DNA of 64,000 nt. It comes from Atlanticothrix silvestris CENA357. GTDB lineage: Bacteria; Cyanobacteriota; Cyanobacteriia; Cyanobacteriales; Nostocaceae. The DNA is taken from the NCBI RefSeq assembly GCF_016056295.1, contig NZ_JAECZB010000080.1, positions 1-64,000 of the forward strand, read 5' to 3'. How positions within the stretch are numbered: the first letter of the stretch is position 1; the number at the start of each line of letters is the position of its first letter. Shown here one piece after another: positions 1-9,459 of this stretch. The translations under genes were made by a program, and so were the position numbers. The notes beneath the pieces are model-generated. The model was given only the letters and a program-made list of their open reading frames with translations, ran no database searches and had not been told where the DNA came from.

Positions 1-628
1 TAAAACACCAGCCAGAAGCGGAAGAAGAGTTTAAAAAAAACTGCCACGATACCTAGAAGTAATTAAGAAATATGTCATACCACCAATAGATAAACAAAGA
101 AAAATTAGATATTGGTGTGAGGATGAAAGTCGTGTGGGGTTAAAGACTGAAGCGGGTAGATTAATTACCAACTTTGGGACTAAACCTATCGGTATCATGC
201 AATGGAAACGAGATAATTTTTATTTATATGGATTAGTAGAACCGTTAACGGGTGAGTATTTCATCTGGGAATTTTCTCATTTAAATGCAGCTTGTTTTCA
301 GGTTTTCTTAGAAAAATTTTCTGCCACTTATGCCCAAGATATCCATATTATTCAGTTAGATAATGGAGCTTTTCATTTTAGCCAGCATCTTCAAATACCA
401 GAAAATATCATTTTATTATTTCAACCTCCACACACACCCCAAGTTAATCCAATTGAGCGATTATGGGAGGAAATTAAAAGGCATTTAGCTTGGGAAAGCT
501 TTGGAACTTTAGATGAGTTAAGACAATTTATCTGGAGGCGTTTGGAAAAATTAAACACATCAATCGTTGCTTCTATTACAGGTTGGGATTTTATTCTTGA
601 TGCTTTATTTGAATCAAATTTTTCGTGA
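1..628 (+). CDS. IS630-type DDE transposase, 3' part, probably made by -1 frameshifting
   Basis: This is the C-terminal catalytic half of an IS630 transposase. The acidic triad is visible: D in CEDESRVG (codon at 122), D in IIQLDNGAFH (359) and E in NPIERLWEEIKR (455). The main frame has a stop at 32-34. Before it, the adjacent frame (codons from position 3) encodes KHQPEAEEEFKK, typical of the segment just ahead of the catalytic domain in this family. The two frames meet at an A8 run (33-40), which contains the A-AAA-AAA heptamer used for -1 frameshifting in several IS families. Joined there, the protein reads EEFKKKLPRYLE. The 5' end is outside the window. A plain inactivating indel is the alternative to a programmed shift. 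Confidence 0.75.
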
Positions 629-635
629 ATTGGTA
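1..635 (+). mobile_element. IS630-family insertion sequence, 3' part, inserted in dprA
   Basis: The window opens inside an IS630/Tc1-like element. The transposase stop is at 626-628, and DprA-like coding sequence begins within about 10 bases, so the element must end almost at once. IS630 elements target and duplicate TA. The TA at 634-635 (ggTAttactg) is the best candidate junction, because the following codons (tta ctg tta gaa act) already read as DprA. The left end lies outside the window, so the terminal inverted repeat and the duplication cannot be confirmed here. Confidence 0.75.
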
Positions 636-1493
636 TTACTGTTAGAAACTCCCAGTCCTGCGCCAATTTTGTACTATCGCGGTGAAGTTGACCTCCAAGA
701 AAACCTGGGACAAAAACCGCTAGTTGGGATTGTGGGGACACGTCAACCCTCAGACTATGGCATCCGTTGGACTCGTCAAATTAGCACAGCTTTGGCTAAA
801 AATGGCTTTACAGTTGTTTCGGGAATGGCGGAGGGAATTGATACAGAAAGCCACTTCGCCGCGATGAAAGCCGGCGGACGGACGATCGCAGTTTTAGGGA
901 CTGGTGTAGATGTGATCTATCCCCATAAAAATCGAGATTTGTACAAGCAAATTTTAAGTTCTGGCTTAGTTTTGAGTGAATATCCAGGTAAAACTCCACC
1001 CGATCGCACTCATTTTCCTCGTCGTAACCGGATTATTGCTGGGTTAAGCCGTGCCATTTTGGTTATGGAAGCACCGTTAAAATCTGGCGCGTTAATTACA
1101 GCTACCTATGCAAATGAATTTGGCAGAGATGTCTATGCACTACCAGGTAGAATCGACGATCATCCATCTCAAGGTTGTTTAAAGTTACTCAGCCAAGGCG
1201 CTTCTTTAATTCTCAAAGATTTAGATGAATTATTAACAATGCTGGGAGCAGTACCACAGCTTGATATCATTGATGCTGCTCCAACACCAGAACAATTAAC
1301 TTTACCAACTTTATCACCAGAACTGCAACAGGTAATGGATGCGATCGCCTGTGATGCTTTATCCTTCGATTTTGTTGTCCAACAAACAGGTATGGCTGCT
1401 GGCTCAGTTTCTAGTGCTTTATTACAGTTAGAACTTATGGGTTTAGTATCGCAATTACCAGGAATGCGGTATCAAAAAAATGGACAAATGTAA
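636..1493 (+). pseudogene. dprA: DprA DNA-processing protein, 5'-truncated by the IS630 insertion
   Basis: DprA/Smf loads RecA onto incoming single-stranded DNA during natural transformation. The remaining 286 codons keep the Rossmann-like core: GIVGTRQPSDYG, the SGMAEGID motif and AVLGTGVDVIYP, then FPRRNRIIAGLS and the C-terminal winged-helix region (about the last 70 residues). Intact cyanobacterial DprA is roughly 370 residues, so the N-terminal SAM-like segment is missing and replaced by IS sequence. An open frame continues back into the IS to a TTG at 567, but those residues are IS-derived. The gene is probably non-functional unless the fragment is expressed from the IS. The 5' half may lie to the left of the window. 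Confidence 0.85.
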
Positions 1494-1547
1494 AAACCTT
1501 GTATTGGGTTGGAGAGAGACGCGATAAACCGCCGTGTCTACAGCAAA

Positions 1548-1644
1548 TGAATTACGAATTACGTTAGCGCAGCGTTAGCGAGTCCGCGATAGCGAAGCGG
1601 TAGCGACGCAGGAGCGTCGCGTCATTACGAATTACGAATTACGC
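1548..1644. repeat. Dispersed palindromic repeat flanked by attacgaatt units
   Basis: A block rich in gcgtagc-like and gttagcg-like words is bounded on both sides by tandem gaattac/attacga units. A diverged copy in inverted orientation lies at 34030-34115. It shares the attacgaattacgttagcgc start and the gcgacgcaggagcgtc core. Such mobile-looking palindromic repeats are common between genes in Nostocales. Confidence 0.7.
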
Positions 1645-2022
1645 CTTATATTCCATCCCATTAGCCTCGGAATAACGATGCATAAATCGCATGAATCTTT
1701 CCATGTGTTCATCTTGCTCAACTTCAAATTTGCACTCTACCCGCTGTAGTTCATCACCCTCATCACCCCCGAAAATGAATCGAGTAGAAGAAGGAGTAAC
1801 GCTAATTTCACCTTCTTCATCCGTTAATAGCAAAGAATTCAAAGATGGCTTAGTAAAACTGTTAAATCTTTCTAAAGCTTGCAATTGATTAAAAATCATC
1901 AAGACAATGCGTTTACCAGTACGGACTTCACGTCGTAAACTGACATTGCTTAATTCTTCAAAAATACCTGCAAAAAATTGGATTGAGGGGGTGGTAGATT
2001 CCATAAGCGGTTTAGAATGCAA
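1639..2022 (-). CDS. Psb28-family photosystem II assembly protein (Psb28-2-like)
   Basis: The 127 residues end in ERFMRFMHRYSEANGMEYKA, very close to the conserved C-terminus of Psb28 proteins (RFMRFM-RYAEENG). They open with the family's IQFFAGIFEELSNVSLRR pattern. Psb28 binds the cytoplasmic face of PSII assembly intermediates, near cytochrome b559 and CP47. The wording here (DEEGEISVTPS, FGGDEGDELQRVECKFEVEQDEH) matches the second paralogue (Psb28-2) better than Psb28-1. That subgroup call rests on recall, not alignment. An ATG at 2004 gives MESTTPSIQFF and may be the real start. The gene lies 3 bases after the upstream hydrolase stop, so the two are probably cotranscribed. Confidence 0.85.
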   Translation of the reverse strand: MHSKPLMESTTPSIQFFAGIFEELSNVSLRREVRTGKRIVLMIFNQLQALERFNSFTKPSLNSLLLTDEEGEISVTPSSTRFIFGGDEGDELQRVECKFEVEQDEHMERFMRFMHRYSEANGMEYKA

Positions 2023-2025
2023 ACT

Positions 2026-3582
2026 TTATCTGGGAGGATAATATTGTGGAGTCATCACAGGAGATGGATAACTATTCATCTGCGTAGTATTTCCCATATT
2101 ATTGGGTATGGGAGGAGTTATCACAGGAGATGGATAACCAATTATAGGCACTGTGTTTGTGGTATTGCTTGGTGCAGCACTTTGGGTTAATTGTTGGTAA
2201 GCCGCACGAGAAATTGAGCTAATCAGTTTTTCGGCACGCGGGTCATTAGTAGGGCGTTTGACCATCACAGCAGCTATGTAGCGTTTGCCAGTAGGCGTAT
2301 CAATTAAACCTGCATCTGCCAGCATTGTGCCAATATCGCCTGTTTTGTGATATGTTCTCGCACCTGATTCCAAACCAGAGGGTAGTAGATTGTCTCTCTC
2401 CGTACGACGCATAATATCGAGCATTAAATCGCGCGATCGTATACTCACAAAATTACCCTGATTAACTATAGCCATCAAATTCGCCAACTCTTTGGGGCTA
2501 GTAGTGTTTGTACCTGCCAAATCTGGAAGTTGATTGCGAATCATTGTAGTTGTCAATCCCCAGCTGCGAAAACGTTGGTTCAGCGCTTCTATACCTCCTA
2601 GTCGCGCAATCAGCATATTGGTTGCCGTGTTGTCGCTGACTGTAATCATTTTTGTGGCGACTTCCAAAGCGTTATACTGAGTTCCAGCTGGTTTGTATTG
2701 CAGATTTCCAGAACCACCAGCCACCATATCTTGTTGCATGGTGAGCATTTCGTCTAGACGAACTTTTCCGGCATCTACATCTTGAAAAAAGGCAACTAAA
2801 ATTGGTATTTTAATGGTGCTGGCAGCAGAAAAACTGGTAGTGCCATTGACATCCACATATCCACCAGTATCTAAATCAACTAAGAAAACTCCAGGTGTGA
2901 GACTTGAGTTTGTGGCCGCCAAACTTTGCACAACATTTTTTAAAGGTAGAATTTCTTGGGTTAAATATAAACTCGCAGCCGCAACTTGAGCATCTGGGGT
3001 AGATTGGGGTTGAGCTTGCCCAATATTATTACTGCTAGATTGCGCTGAAGACGTTGGGGTCATGCGAGTAGCTGGGTCTAAAATAGATAGCACAGTGCCG
3101 ACAATCGCACCCATGCCAACTCCCACAATTAACAACCGCAATAGATACAATAGGGTTCTTGCCATTGGCTTTAACCGCGTCTTGCGTGACACTCGTCTGC
3201 CTATTTTTTGTACAGGCTGCTTCTGTACCCGTACTGTCTTTAAATTCATATTGTTGTTGAATGGTGGAACCTTGCCTTTAACATGAGGAATTGGTTTCAC
3301 AACTGTGGGCATAACTACCCTAGATTTTGATCTTTGTGTTCCAGCAGCAACAGGAGGCGAGCTAGCATGATTGCTTAGGCGTACTAAGGCCGCTTCTTCT
3401 ACAGGAACACGCTGCTGATTAGGAACTTTGACTTTTTTCTGTTCCACTTTTTGAACTTTACGCGAGCGCTGGCGGCGGTTTAAGGGTTCACGCCGCGAGA
3501 AAGCTCTTAGTTTGTCACTTGACTCTGACACTGTTACTCCTTGTGACCCACTCGAATTTTTCCTTGCAGACTCCCGACCCAA
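2026..3582 (-). CDS. Class A beta-lactamase-like serine hydrolase with membrane anchor
   Basis: This 518-residue protein has a basic, low-complexity N-terminal region (about 1-140) and one transmembrane segment (about 143-165, LLYLLRLLIVGVGMGAIVG). A class A beta-lactamase/PBP-like domain follows. The three signature motifs are present: S-x-x-K in AASTIKIP (around 254), SDN in VSDNTATN (around 317) and KTG in YHKTGDIG (around 413). The C-terminus is a Pro/Asn-rich tail with two similar IGYPSPVITP-like units. The catalytic domain should face the periplasm. Such cyanobacterial proteins may act in peptidoglycan metabolism rather than resistance. The sequence does not settle substrate. It is upstream of, and almost contiguous with, the Psb28-like gene. 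Confidence 0.85.
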   Translation of the reverse strand: MGRESARKNSSGSQGVTVSESSDKLRAFSRREPLNRRQRSRKVQKVEQKKVKVPNQQRVPVEEAALVRLSNHASSPPVAAGTQRSKSRVVMPTVVKPIPHVKGKVPPFNNNMNLKTVRVQKQPVQKIGRRVSRKTRLKPMARTLLYLLRLLIVGVGMGAIVGTVLSILDPATRMTPTSSAQSSSNNIGQAQPQSTPDAQVAAASLYLTQEILPLKNVVQSLAATNSSLTPGVFLVDLDTGGYVDVNGTTSFSAASTIKIPILVAFFQDVDAGKVRLDEMLTMQQDMVAGGSGNLQYKPAGTQYNALEVATKMITVSDNTATNMLIARLGGIEALNQRFRSWGLTTTMIRNQLPDLAGTNTTSPKELANLMAIVNQGNFVSIRSRDLMLDIMRRTERDNLLPSGLESGARTYHKTGDIGTMLADAGLIDTPTGKRYIAAVMVKRPTNDPRAEKLISSISRAAYQQLTQSAAPSNTTNTVPIIGYPSPVITPPIPNNMGNTTQMNSYPSPVMTPQYYPPR

Positions 3583-3704
3583 AACTCACTGCTTAAGTAG
3601 CTTGATGCGGAAATCACCCTTTGCTACTTGGTAGCATTTTCGTGTTTAGTTTAAGCCATATTAACTATTTTGGGGGGATAATTGCGTATATATTAAACGA
3701 TGTA

Positions 3705-4445
3705 TTATAGTTTTTCATCTTTTCTAGGGGTTTTAAGTGCCCATTCTACCTGTCGCAAAATTCCTAACAGCATCGTAACCTCCTTGGTTTGGAGGTGAGT
3801 ACGATTATAAATTTGCCGGAATTTTTCCATACGACTGGCTGCCGTATGGGGATACAGATATCCAATATTCAGTAGTAGTGATTCTAATTGTTGGTAGTAC
3901 GATTCTACAAGTTCCAAAGGTGCCAATTCGGTTTCTTGTGGGGTCTGGATTTCAGGTGATTCTGCATATTGTGCTAGTTCATAACAGCAGATTGCCACCG
4001 CAGTAGCTAAATTCAAGGATGCATAACTTTCACTTGTAGGAATGCGAATAAACCGCTGGGCGTAATTTAATTCTTCATTGCTTAATCCCCGGTCTTCTCT
4101 GCCAAAAATCAGTGCTGCGGGTTGGGTGGGTTGTTCGATTAACCAGGGTAAGGCTGTGCGAGGATTTTCTAAAGGTGCTTCCCAATCACGTACACGAGCA
4201 GTGGTAGCGACCGCCCGTACACATCCTTGTAATGCTTCTGGTAATGTGGCGACGATCACGGCAGATTCTAAAATTTCTTTGGCATGAACTGCCATTCTTA
4301 AAGCTTCTACCGATAAGCGATCGCATTGAGGATTGACTAAAACTAATTGTTGTAAGCCAAAATTTTTCATTGCTCTGGCGATCGATCCAACATTTATGGG
4401 GCCAGCTGGCTCTACCAACACAATTCTTAACCCAGCCAATCCCAT
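3705..4445 (-). CDS. TrmH/SpoU-family RNA 2'-O-methyltransferase (TrmJ-like)
   Basis: A 246-residue SPOUT methyltransferase. The three motifs of the trefoil-knot fold are seen: motif 1 LVEPAGPINVGSIARAMKNFG, motif 2 ALIFGREDRGLSNEEL and motif 3 ASLNLATAVAICCYEL. The length and the C-terminal helical extension with LLGILRQVEW are typical of TrmJ/LasT proteins, which methylate position 32 of certain tRNAs. The family call is firm. The exact tRNA target is inferred. It stands alone on this strand, about 120 bases after the serine hydrolase start. Confidence 0.87.
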   Translation of the reverse strand: MGLAGLRIVLVEPAGPINVGSIARAMKNFGLQQLVLVNPQCDRLSVEALRMAVHAKEILESAVIVATLPEALQGCVRAVATTARVRDWEAPLENPRTALPWLIEQPTQPAALIFGREDRGLSNEELNYAQRFIRIPTSESYASLNLATAVAICCYELAQYAESPEIQTPQETELAPLELVESYYQQLESLLLNIGYLYPHTAASRMEKFRQIYNRTHLQTKEVTMLLGILRQVEWALKTPRKDEKL

Positions 4446-4549
4446 TTTTGCCTCCTACTATCACACCAAAAAATATTTTGGCATTTTGTCGCAAACAAAA
4501 TATTTTTATATGTTTTTATTGTAACTGTTGGCGATCGCCCAGATTTTTG

Positions 4550-4921
4550 TCATGATGTCGACAGAGCTATGAGCAAACACACACATAATAAAGCTAGTAC
4601 TAGCACCAAAGCTTGATTGCGTTTTATCCAGCTTTTGACAGTTGTACCCAAGTTGCTGGTGTAATGCTGTTGTTCCAAATTTAACTGGCTCTGATCAAGA
4701 TTGTCATATAAAGTACAGTCCTTAGCGTATGGACGTTGAGGAAAGTTACAAGTGTTATCAGCATGGTAGGTGCAGCTTTCGCACAAATACTCATCCCCCA
4801 TAGCACGGTGCAACGGAATGCCAGGATGCCCATAAGCTTTGAGCGTTGTACGGCAATATGGACAGGTAATAGCCTGATTATCAACGAGTTGATGGCAGCG
4901 AGGACAAGATGTTGTAGCCAC
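4550..4921 (-). CDS. Zinc-ribbon protein with C-terminal membrane anchor, unknown role
   Basis: The 123 residues open with a double-CxxC zinc ribbon (CPRCHQLVDNQAITCPYC). A second Cys cluster follows (CESCTYHADNTCNFPQRPYAKDC), then a polar stretch and a single C-terminal transmembrane helix (ALVLVLALLCVCLLIAL). This looks like a tail-anchored zinc-binding membrane protein. I do not recognise a named family and assign no function. Confidence 0.75.
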   Translation of the reverse strand: MATTSCPRCHQLVDNQAITCPYCRTTLKAYGHPGIPLHRAMGDEYLCESCTYHADNTCNFPQRPYAKDCTLYDNLDQSQLNLEQQHYTSNLGTTVKSWIKRNQALVLVLALLCVCLLIALSTS

Positions 4922-5122
4922 AACCTAAGCGTAAATAGGTAAACATTATTGATTTTAGCTCTTGTCAGCTAACTCTAGTTTTTGTAGAGCGCAACAGCGA
5001 TCGCGTATTATTATCCACAAGATAATCAATGCCGAGTGTCCAGACTTCTAATTTTTTCTGCTCAAATACTACTCAAAACTGTAGCCTTAAAGTGGGAGTT
5101 TGATTGAGTCATAAACGTCTTT

Positions 5123-7348
5123 ATGTTGCCTAAACCCAAGAAATATTGGACACCTCAGCACTGGGCGAGTTGGAAGCCTTTCGGTATTGGCGAACAGTAC
5201 CCCAACAACTATTGGGAAGTATTTCGGGCAATTTGGTTGTCTCGTGGCCAACTACCATACACTTGGAATATCCTCAATCAGGGTGTCTGCGACGGTTGCG
5301 CCCTAGGAACAACGGGGATGAAAGATTGGACGTTAGATGGTATACATCTGTGCAATGTCCGGCTGCGGTTGTTGCGGATGAATACAATGCCAGCTTTTGA
5401 CCCGCTACTCTTGGCGGATGTCTCCCAGTTGCAACAGCAAAAAAGCGCTCAATTACGTGACTTGGGAAGACTTCCTTACCCAATGATTAGGGAACGAGGG
5501 GAAAAAGGCTTTCGCCGCATCAGCTGGGATCAAGCTCTAGAAGTAATTAGCGATCGCATCCAAGCTACCACACCAGATCGTCTCAGTTTTTACATTACCA
5601 GTCGCGGTACTGTCAACGAAACTTACTATGCTACTCAAAAAGCTGTACGGGCTATGGGATGTAATAATATTGATAATGCTGCCCGGATTTGTCATTCTCC
5701 CAGCACAGCAGGATTGAAGGCTGCTCTCGGTGTAGGTGCTACTACTTGTTCTTATAAAGACTGGATTGGCACAGATTTATTAGTATTCATTGGTTCTAAT
5801 GTTGCCAATAATCAACCTGTCACTGTTAAGTATCTTCATTACGCTAAAAAAGCAGGCACTAAAATTGTCGTCATTAACACTTACCGCGAACCAGGAATGG
5901 AACGGTATTGGGTTCCTTCAATTGTCGAAAGTGCCATTTTTGGTACCAAATTTGCTGAAGATTTCTTCTTGGTAAATGCGGGTGGGGATATGGCATTTTT
6001 GAATGGCACAATTAAAAATATGATTGCCTACGGCTGGGTAGACCAGTCTTTTATTAATCGCCACACCACTGGTTTTGAAGAACTCAAGGCATCTTTAGAA
6101 AGCCAATCTTGGGAGGAATTAGAGCGACTTTCTGGCGCTTCTCGTTATGAAATGCACGCCTTTGCCAAAATGGTTAAAGAAGCTAAGAATGCCGTATTTG
6201 TTTGGAGTATGGGTATTACTCAACACGAGTGCGGCGAAGATAACGTCCGAAGTATTATTAACTTAGCTCTAACCAAAGGTTTTGTCGGGCGAGAAGGCTG
6301 CGGCTTGATGCCCATTCGCGGCCATTCTGGGGTACAAGGTGGTGCAGAGATGGGATGTTATGCCACTGTATTCCCTGGTGGTAAACCTATAATTCCAGAA
6401 AATGCTAATTATTTGAGCCAGCTTTGGGGCTTTGAAGTACCTGCAAGTCAAGGTTTAATTGCACCAGAAATGATTGATGCAGCACATCAAGGGCAATTAG
6501 ACGTATTGTGTTCCGTGGGAGGAAATTTCTTAGAAGTACTCCCAGAACCAGATTATGTGGAAGACGCGCTGAAGCAAATACCATTGCGAGTTCATATAGA
6601 TATTGTTCTTTCTAGCCAGATGCTAGTGGAACCTGCCGAAACAGTAGTACTGTTACCCGCTACTACTCGCTACGAAATACCAGGAGGAGTTACAGAAACT
6701 AATACCGAACGCCGAGTGATTTTCAGTCCCGAAATTCCTGGGCCGCGCATTGGTGAGGCGCGTCCAGAGTGGGAGGTATTTATGGAATTGGCTAGACGAG
6801 TGCGACCAGATTTGATAGAAAAACTGAGTTTTGCCGATACAGCTGCGATGCGCCAAGAGATTGCCCAAGTCATTCCCCAATACGCTGGGATACAAAACTT
6901 GAAAGTAGCAGGAGACCAGTTTCAGTATGGCGGCTCACATTTGTGCTTTGGCTGGAATTTCACCACACCCGACGGTAAAGCCCACTTTGGGGTTTTGTCG
7001 CCACGCCAAAAAGAATTACCAGAAGGCTGTTTTTTACTAGCAACACGCCGGGGCAAACAGTTTAATAGTATGGTGCAAGAACGCAAGGATGCAATTACTG
7101 GCGCAATGCGCGAAGCGGTATTAATTAATGCTGAGGATGCCGCTAAGTTGGGCTTAAAAAATGGCGATCGCATAGTGCTTAAAAATGAATTAGGCGAGTT
7201 GTCAGGGGAAGTTTACCTTGCCCCAATTCAGTCAGGCAACTTGCAAGTACATTGGCCAGAAGGGAATATACTCCTACATAAAAATAAGCGATCGCTCGAA
7301 GGTGTGCCAGACTATAACGCCATAGTCCGCCTAGAAAGACAAAGCTAA
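5123..7348 (+). CDS. FdhF/YdeP-family molybdopterin oxidoreductase
   Basis: At 741 residues this is a bis-molybdopterin guanine dinucleotide enzyme of the formate dehydrogenase H/YdeP group. The N-terminal region has CDGC (56-59) followed by C77, a three-Cys pattern rather than the four-Cys [4Fe-4S] motif of classical FdhF. The body contains SWDQALEVISDRI, the GSNVANNQPV and MGITQHECGEDNVRSIINLALTKG segments, and PIRGHSGVQGGAEMG. The C-terminal dinucleotide-binding domain includes KNGDRIVLKNELGE. No accessory formate dehydrogenase subunit or maturation gene is adjacent, so the electron partner and substrate are unknown. E. coli YdeP is linked to acid resistance, which is not evidence for the role here. 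Confidence 0.87.
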   Translation: MLPKPKKYWTPQHWASWKPFGIGEQYPNNYWEVFRAIWLSRGQLPYTWNILNQGVCDGCALGTTGMKDWTLDGIHLCNVRLRLLRMNTMPAFDPLLLADVSQLQQQKSAQLRDLGRLPYPMIRERGEKGFRRISWDQALEVISDRIQATTPDRLSFYITSRGTVNETYYATQKAVRAMGCNNIDNAARICHSPSTAGLKAALGVGATTCSYKDWIGTDLLVFIGSNVANNQPVTVKYLHYAKKAGTKIVVINTYREPGMERYWVPSIVESAIFGTKFAEDFFLVNAGGDMAFLNGTIKNMIAYGWVDQSFINRHTTGFEELKASLESQSWEELERLSGASRYEMHAFAKMVKEAKNAVFVWSMGITQHECGEDNVRSIINLALTKGFVGREGCGLMPIRGHSGVQGGAEMGCYATVFPGGKPIIPENANYLSQLWGFEVPASQGLIAPEMIDAAHQGQLDVLCSVGGNFLEVLPEPDYVEDALKQIPLRVHIDIVLSSQMLVEPAETVVLLPATTRYEIPGGVTETNTERRVIFSPEIPGPRIGEARPEWEVFMELARRVRPDLIEKLSFADTAAMRQEIAQVIPQYAGIQNLKVAGDQFQYGGSHLCFGWNFTTPDGKAHFGVLSPRQKELPEGCFLLATRRGKQFNSMVQERKDAITGAMREAVLINAEDAAKLGLKNGDRIVLKNELGELSGEVYLAPIQSGNLQVHWPEGNILLHKNKRSLEGVPDYNAIVRLERQS

Positions 7349-7350
7349 CC

Positions 7351-7385
7351 ACTGACAACTGACAACTGACAACTAACAACTGACC
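7351..7385. repeat. Heptameric tandem repeat (ACTGACA)
   Basis: About five tandem copies of a 7-base unit (actgaca, with actaaca and actgacc variants) lie directly after the oxidoreductase stop. This is the short tandemly repeated repetitive sequence (STRR) class known from heterocystous cyanobacteria. Confidence 0.85.
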
Positions 7386-7527
7386 CGCGTAGCGTAAATA
7401 AAAAAGCTTGTGAGATTATTGCATTTTTTCTTGAACCAGAACTACTACAATTACTATTGATGCTAGATAATGGGAAAGCTTTGACATTTATTTGCCAATC
7501 TAGCCCGGAAGAACACAACTAATACCT

Positions 7528-9315
7528 ATGCGAACTCACTATTGCGGCGAACTCCGAAAATCACATATTGGAGACACTGTTACCTTATACGGATGGGTAG
7601 ACCGTCGCCGCGATCATGGGGGCGTGATATTTTTAGATTTACGCGATCGCTCAGGAATCCTCCAAATTGTCAGCGATCCCCAACGCACCCCAGACTCCTA
7701 CGAACAGGCAAATGCCCTACGCAATGAATACGTTGTTGAAATCACTGGTAGGGTAACGCAACGTCCCGAAGAATCCTTAAATTCCCGCATCCCCACAGGC
7801 GGAGTGGAAATCTACGCTGATAAAATTGTCCTGCTCAATGGCGTTCGCAAGCAGTTACCTTTCCAAGTTTCCACCGCTGATACCGAAAATGTCCGGGAAG
7901 ATTTGCGGCTGAAATATCGTTATTTGGATTTGCGACGTGAACGCATGGCGAACAACATGCAATTGCGTCATCAAGTCGTCAAAGCCATGCGTCGCTATTT
8001 AGAAGATTTGGAAGGTTTCATTGAAGTCGAAACCCCCATACTGACCCGTTCTACCCCAGAAGGTGCTAGAGATTATATTCTCCCCAGTCGTGTTAACCCT
8101 GGTGAATGGTTTGCACTGCCACAATCACCCCAATTATTTAAACAAATTTTGATGGTATCTGGGTGCGATCGCTATTATCAAATTGCCCGTTGCTTCCGCG
8201 ATGAAGATTTACGCGCCGACAGACAACCAGAATTTACTCAGTTAGACATGGAAATGAGCTTCATGTCTCAAGAAGAAATTATTGAACTAAATGAAAAGTT
8301 AGTTGCTCATATCTTCAAAACCGTTAAAGGCATAGAGTTACACCATCCTTTTCCGCATCTCACCTACGCCGATGCAATAGAACGCTACGGTAGCGATAAA
8401 CCAGATACTCGCTACGGTTTAGAACTAGTTAATGTTTCAGATATCTTAAAAGACTCTGGTTTCAAAGTTTTTCGAGATGCTGTTGCTAATGGTGGAATCG
8501 TCAAAATTCTGCCAATTCCCAACGGTAATGAGGCAATTTCTAATGTCCGCATCAAACCAGGTGGTGACTTATTTAAAGAAGCCAATGAAGCGGGTGCCAA
8601 AGGTTTAGCTTTCATTCGCGTCAGAGAAGATGGTGAAATTGATACCATTGGCGCAATTAAAGATAACCTCAGCGAAGCACAAAAACAAGAAATTTTCAGT
8701 CGTACAGGTGCAAAACCTGGTCATTTGCTACTATTTGGAGCTGGTGATGCTGCTACTGTAAATAAAACCTTAGATAGACTACGGCAAGTGGTTGCTAGAG
8801 AATTTGGATTAATTGATCCAGAGAAAATCAACTTGCTGTGGATTACAGATTTCCCGATGTTCGAGTGGAATGCTGACGAAAAACGCCTTGAAGCATTGCA
8901 TCACCCCTTCACTGCACCACATCCTGATGATTTACATGACTTAAAGTCTGCACGCGCCCAAGCTTACGACTTAGTTTTTAATGGTTTTGAAGTTGGCGGC
9001 GGTAGCCTGCGGATTTATCAGCGGGAAATTCAAGAACAGGTGTTTGAAGCTATAGGGTTGTCTCCCGAAGAAGCACAAAGTAAATTTGGCTTTCTTTTAG
9101 AAGCATTTGAATATGGTACACCGCCTCATGGTGGCATTGCCTATGGTTTAGATCGTTTGGTAATGTTGCTAGCTGGGGAAGAATCCATTCGAGATGTCAT
9201 TGCTTTTCCGAAGACACAACAAGCCCGTTGTTTGCTGACAGATGCACCTTCTGGTGTAGATGTTAAGCAGTTGAAAGAGTTGCATGTTGCTTCGATTCAT
9301 AAACCAAAGTCTTAG
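7528..9315 (+). CDS. aspS: Aspartate--tRNA ligase
   Basis: A 595-residue bacterial-type AspRS. The N-terminal OB-fold anticodon-binding domain ([35 protein letters not shown]) is followed by class II catalytic motifs. These are motif 2 around [23 protein letters not shown], the bacterial insertion domain, and motif 3 [28 protein letters not shown] near the C-terminus. Length is standard for the bacterial enzyme. Whether it is discriminating or also charges tRNA-Asn is not decided by this reading. Confidence 0.97.
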   Translation: MRTHYCGELRKSHIGDTVTLYGWVDRRRDHGGVIFLDLRDRSGILQIVSDPQRTPDSYEQANALRNEYVVEITGRVTQRPEESLNSRIPTGGVEIYADKIVLLNGVRKQLPFQVSTADTENVREDLRLKYRYLDLRRERMANNMQLRHQVVKAMRRYLEDLEGFIEVETPILTRSTPEGARDYILPSRVNPGEWFALPQSPQLFKQILMVSGCDRYYQIARCFRDEDLRADRQPEFTQLDMEMSFMSQEEIIELNEKLVAHIFKTVKGIELHHPFPHLTYADAIERYGSDKPDTRYGLELVNVSDILKDSGFKVFRDAVANGGIVKILPIPNGNEAISNVRIKPGGDLFKEANEAGAKGLAFIRVREDGEIDTIGAIKDNLSEAQKQEIFSRTGAKPGHLLLFGAGDAATVNKTLDRLRQVVAREFGLIDPEKINLLWITDFPMFEWNADEKRLEALHHPFTAPHPDDLHDLKSARAQAYDLVFNGFEVGGGSLRIYQREIQEQVFEAIGLSPEEAQSKFGFLLEAFEYGTPPHGGIAYGLDRLVMLLAGEESIRDVIAFPKTQQARCLLTDAPSGVDVKQLKELHVASIHKPKS

Positions 9316-9320
9316 GAACT

Positions 9321-9390
9321 GGTAAACCGCCGTCTTTACAATAATCAGTCCTTCGTAGAGACGGCGATTTGTTGCATCTGGTGCCTTAAC
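9321..9390. repeat. Dispersed hairpin repeat, copy 1
   Basis: Downstream of aspS, arms CGCCGTCT (9328-9335) and AGACGGCG (9359-9366) can pair. The surrounding 50 bases (aatcagtccttcgta...ctggtgccttaac) recur downstream of the HAD gene at 23211-23271, where the stem is degraded. There is no T-tract, so it is a dispersed repeat rather than a clear terminator. Confidence 0.75.
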
Positions 9391-9459
9391 CAAACAGTAT
9401 TGAAAGTAGAGCGAAAGTGTTGGGTTTTCAAATCGCTCCTGAATCCGTTTTGAAAAGCT

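Noticed and set aside
5011-5019. TTATCCACA, a perfect DnaA box
   Set aside because: Only one copy in this gap, and no AT-rich unwinding element or dnaA nearby. A single 9-mer is expected by chance and does not make an origin.
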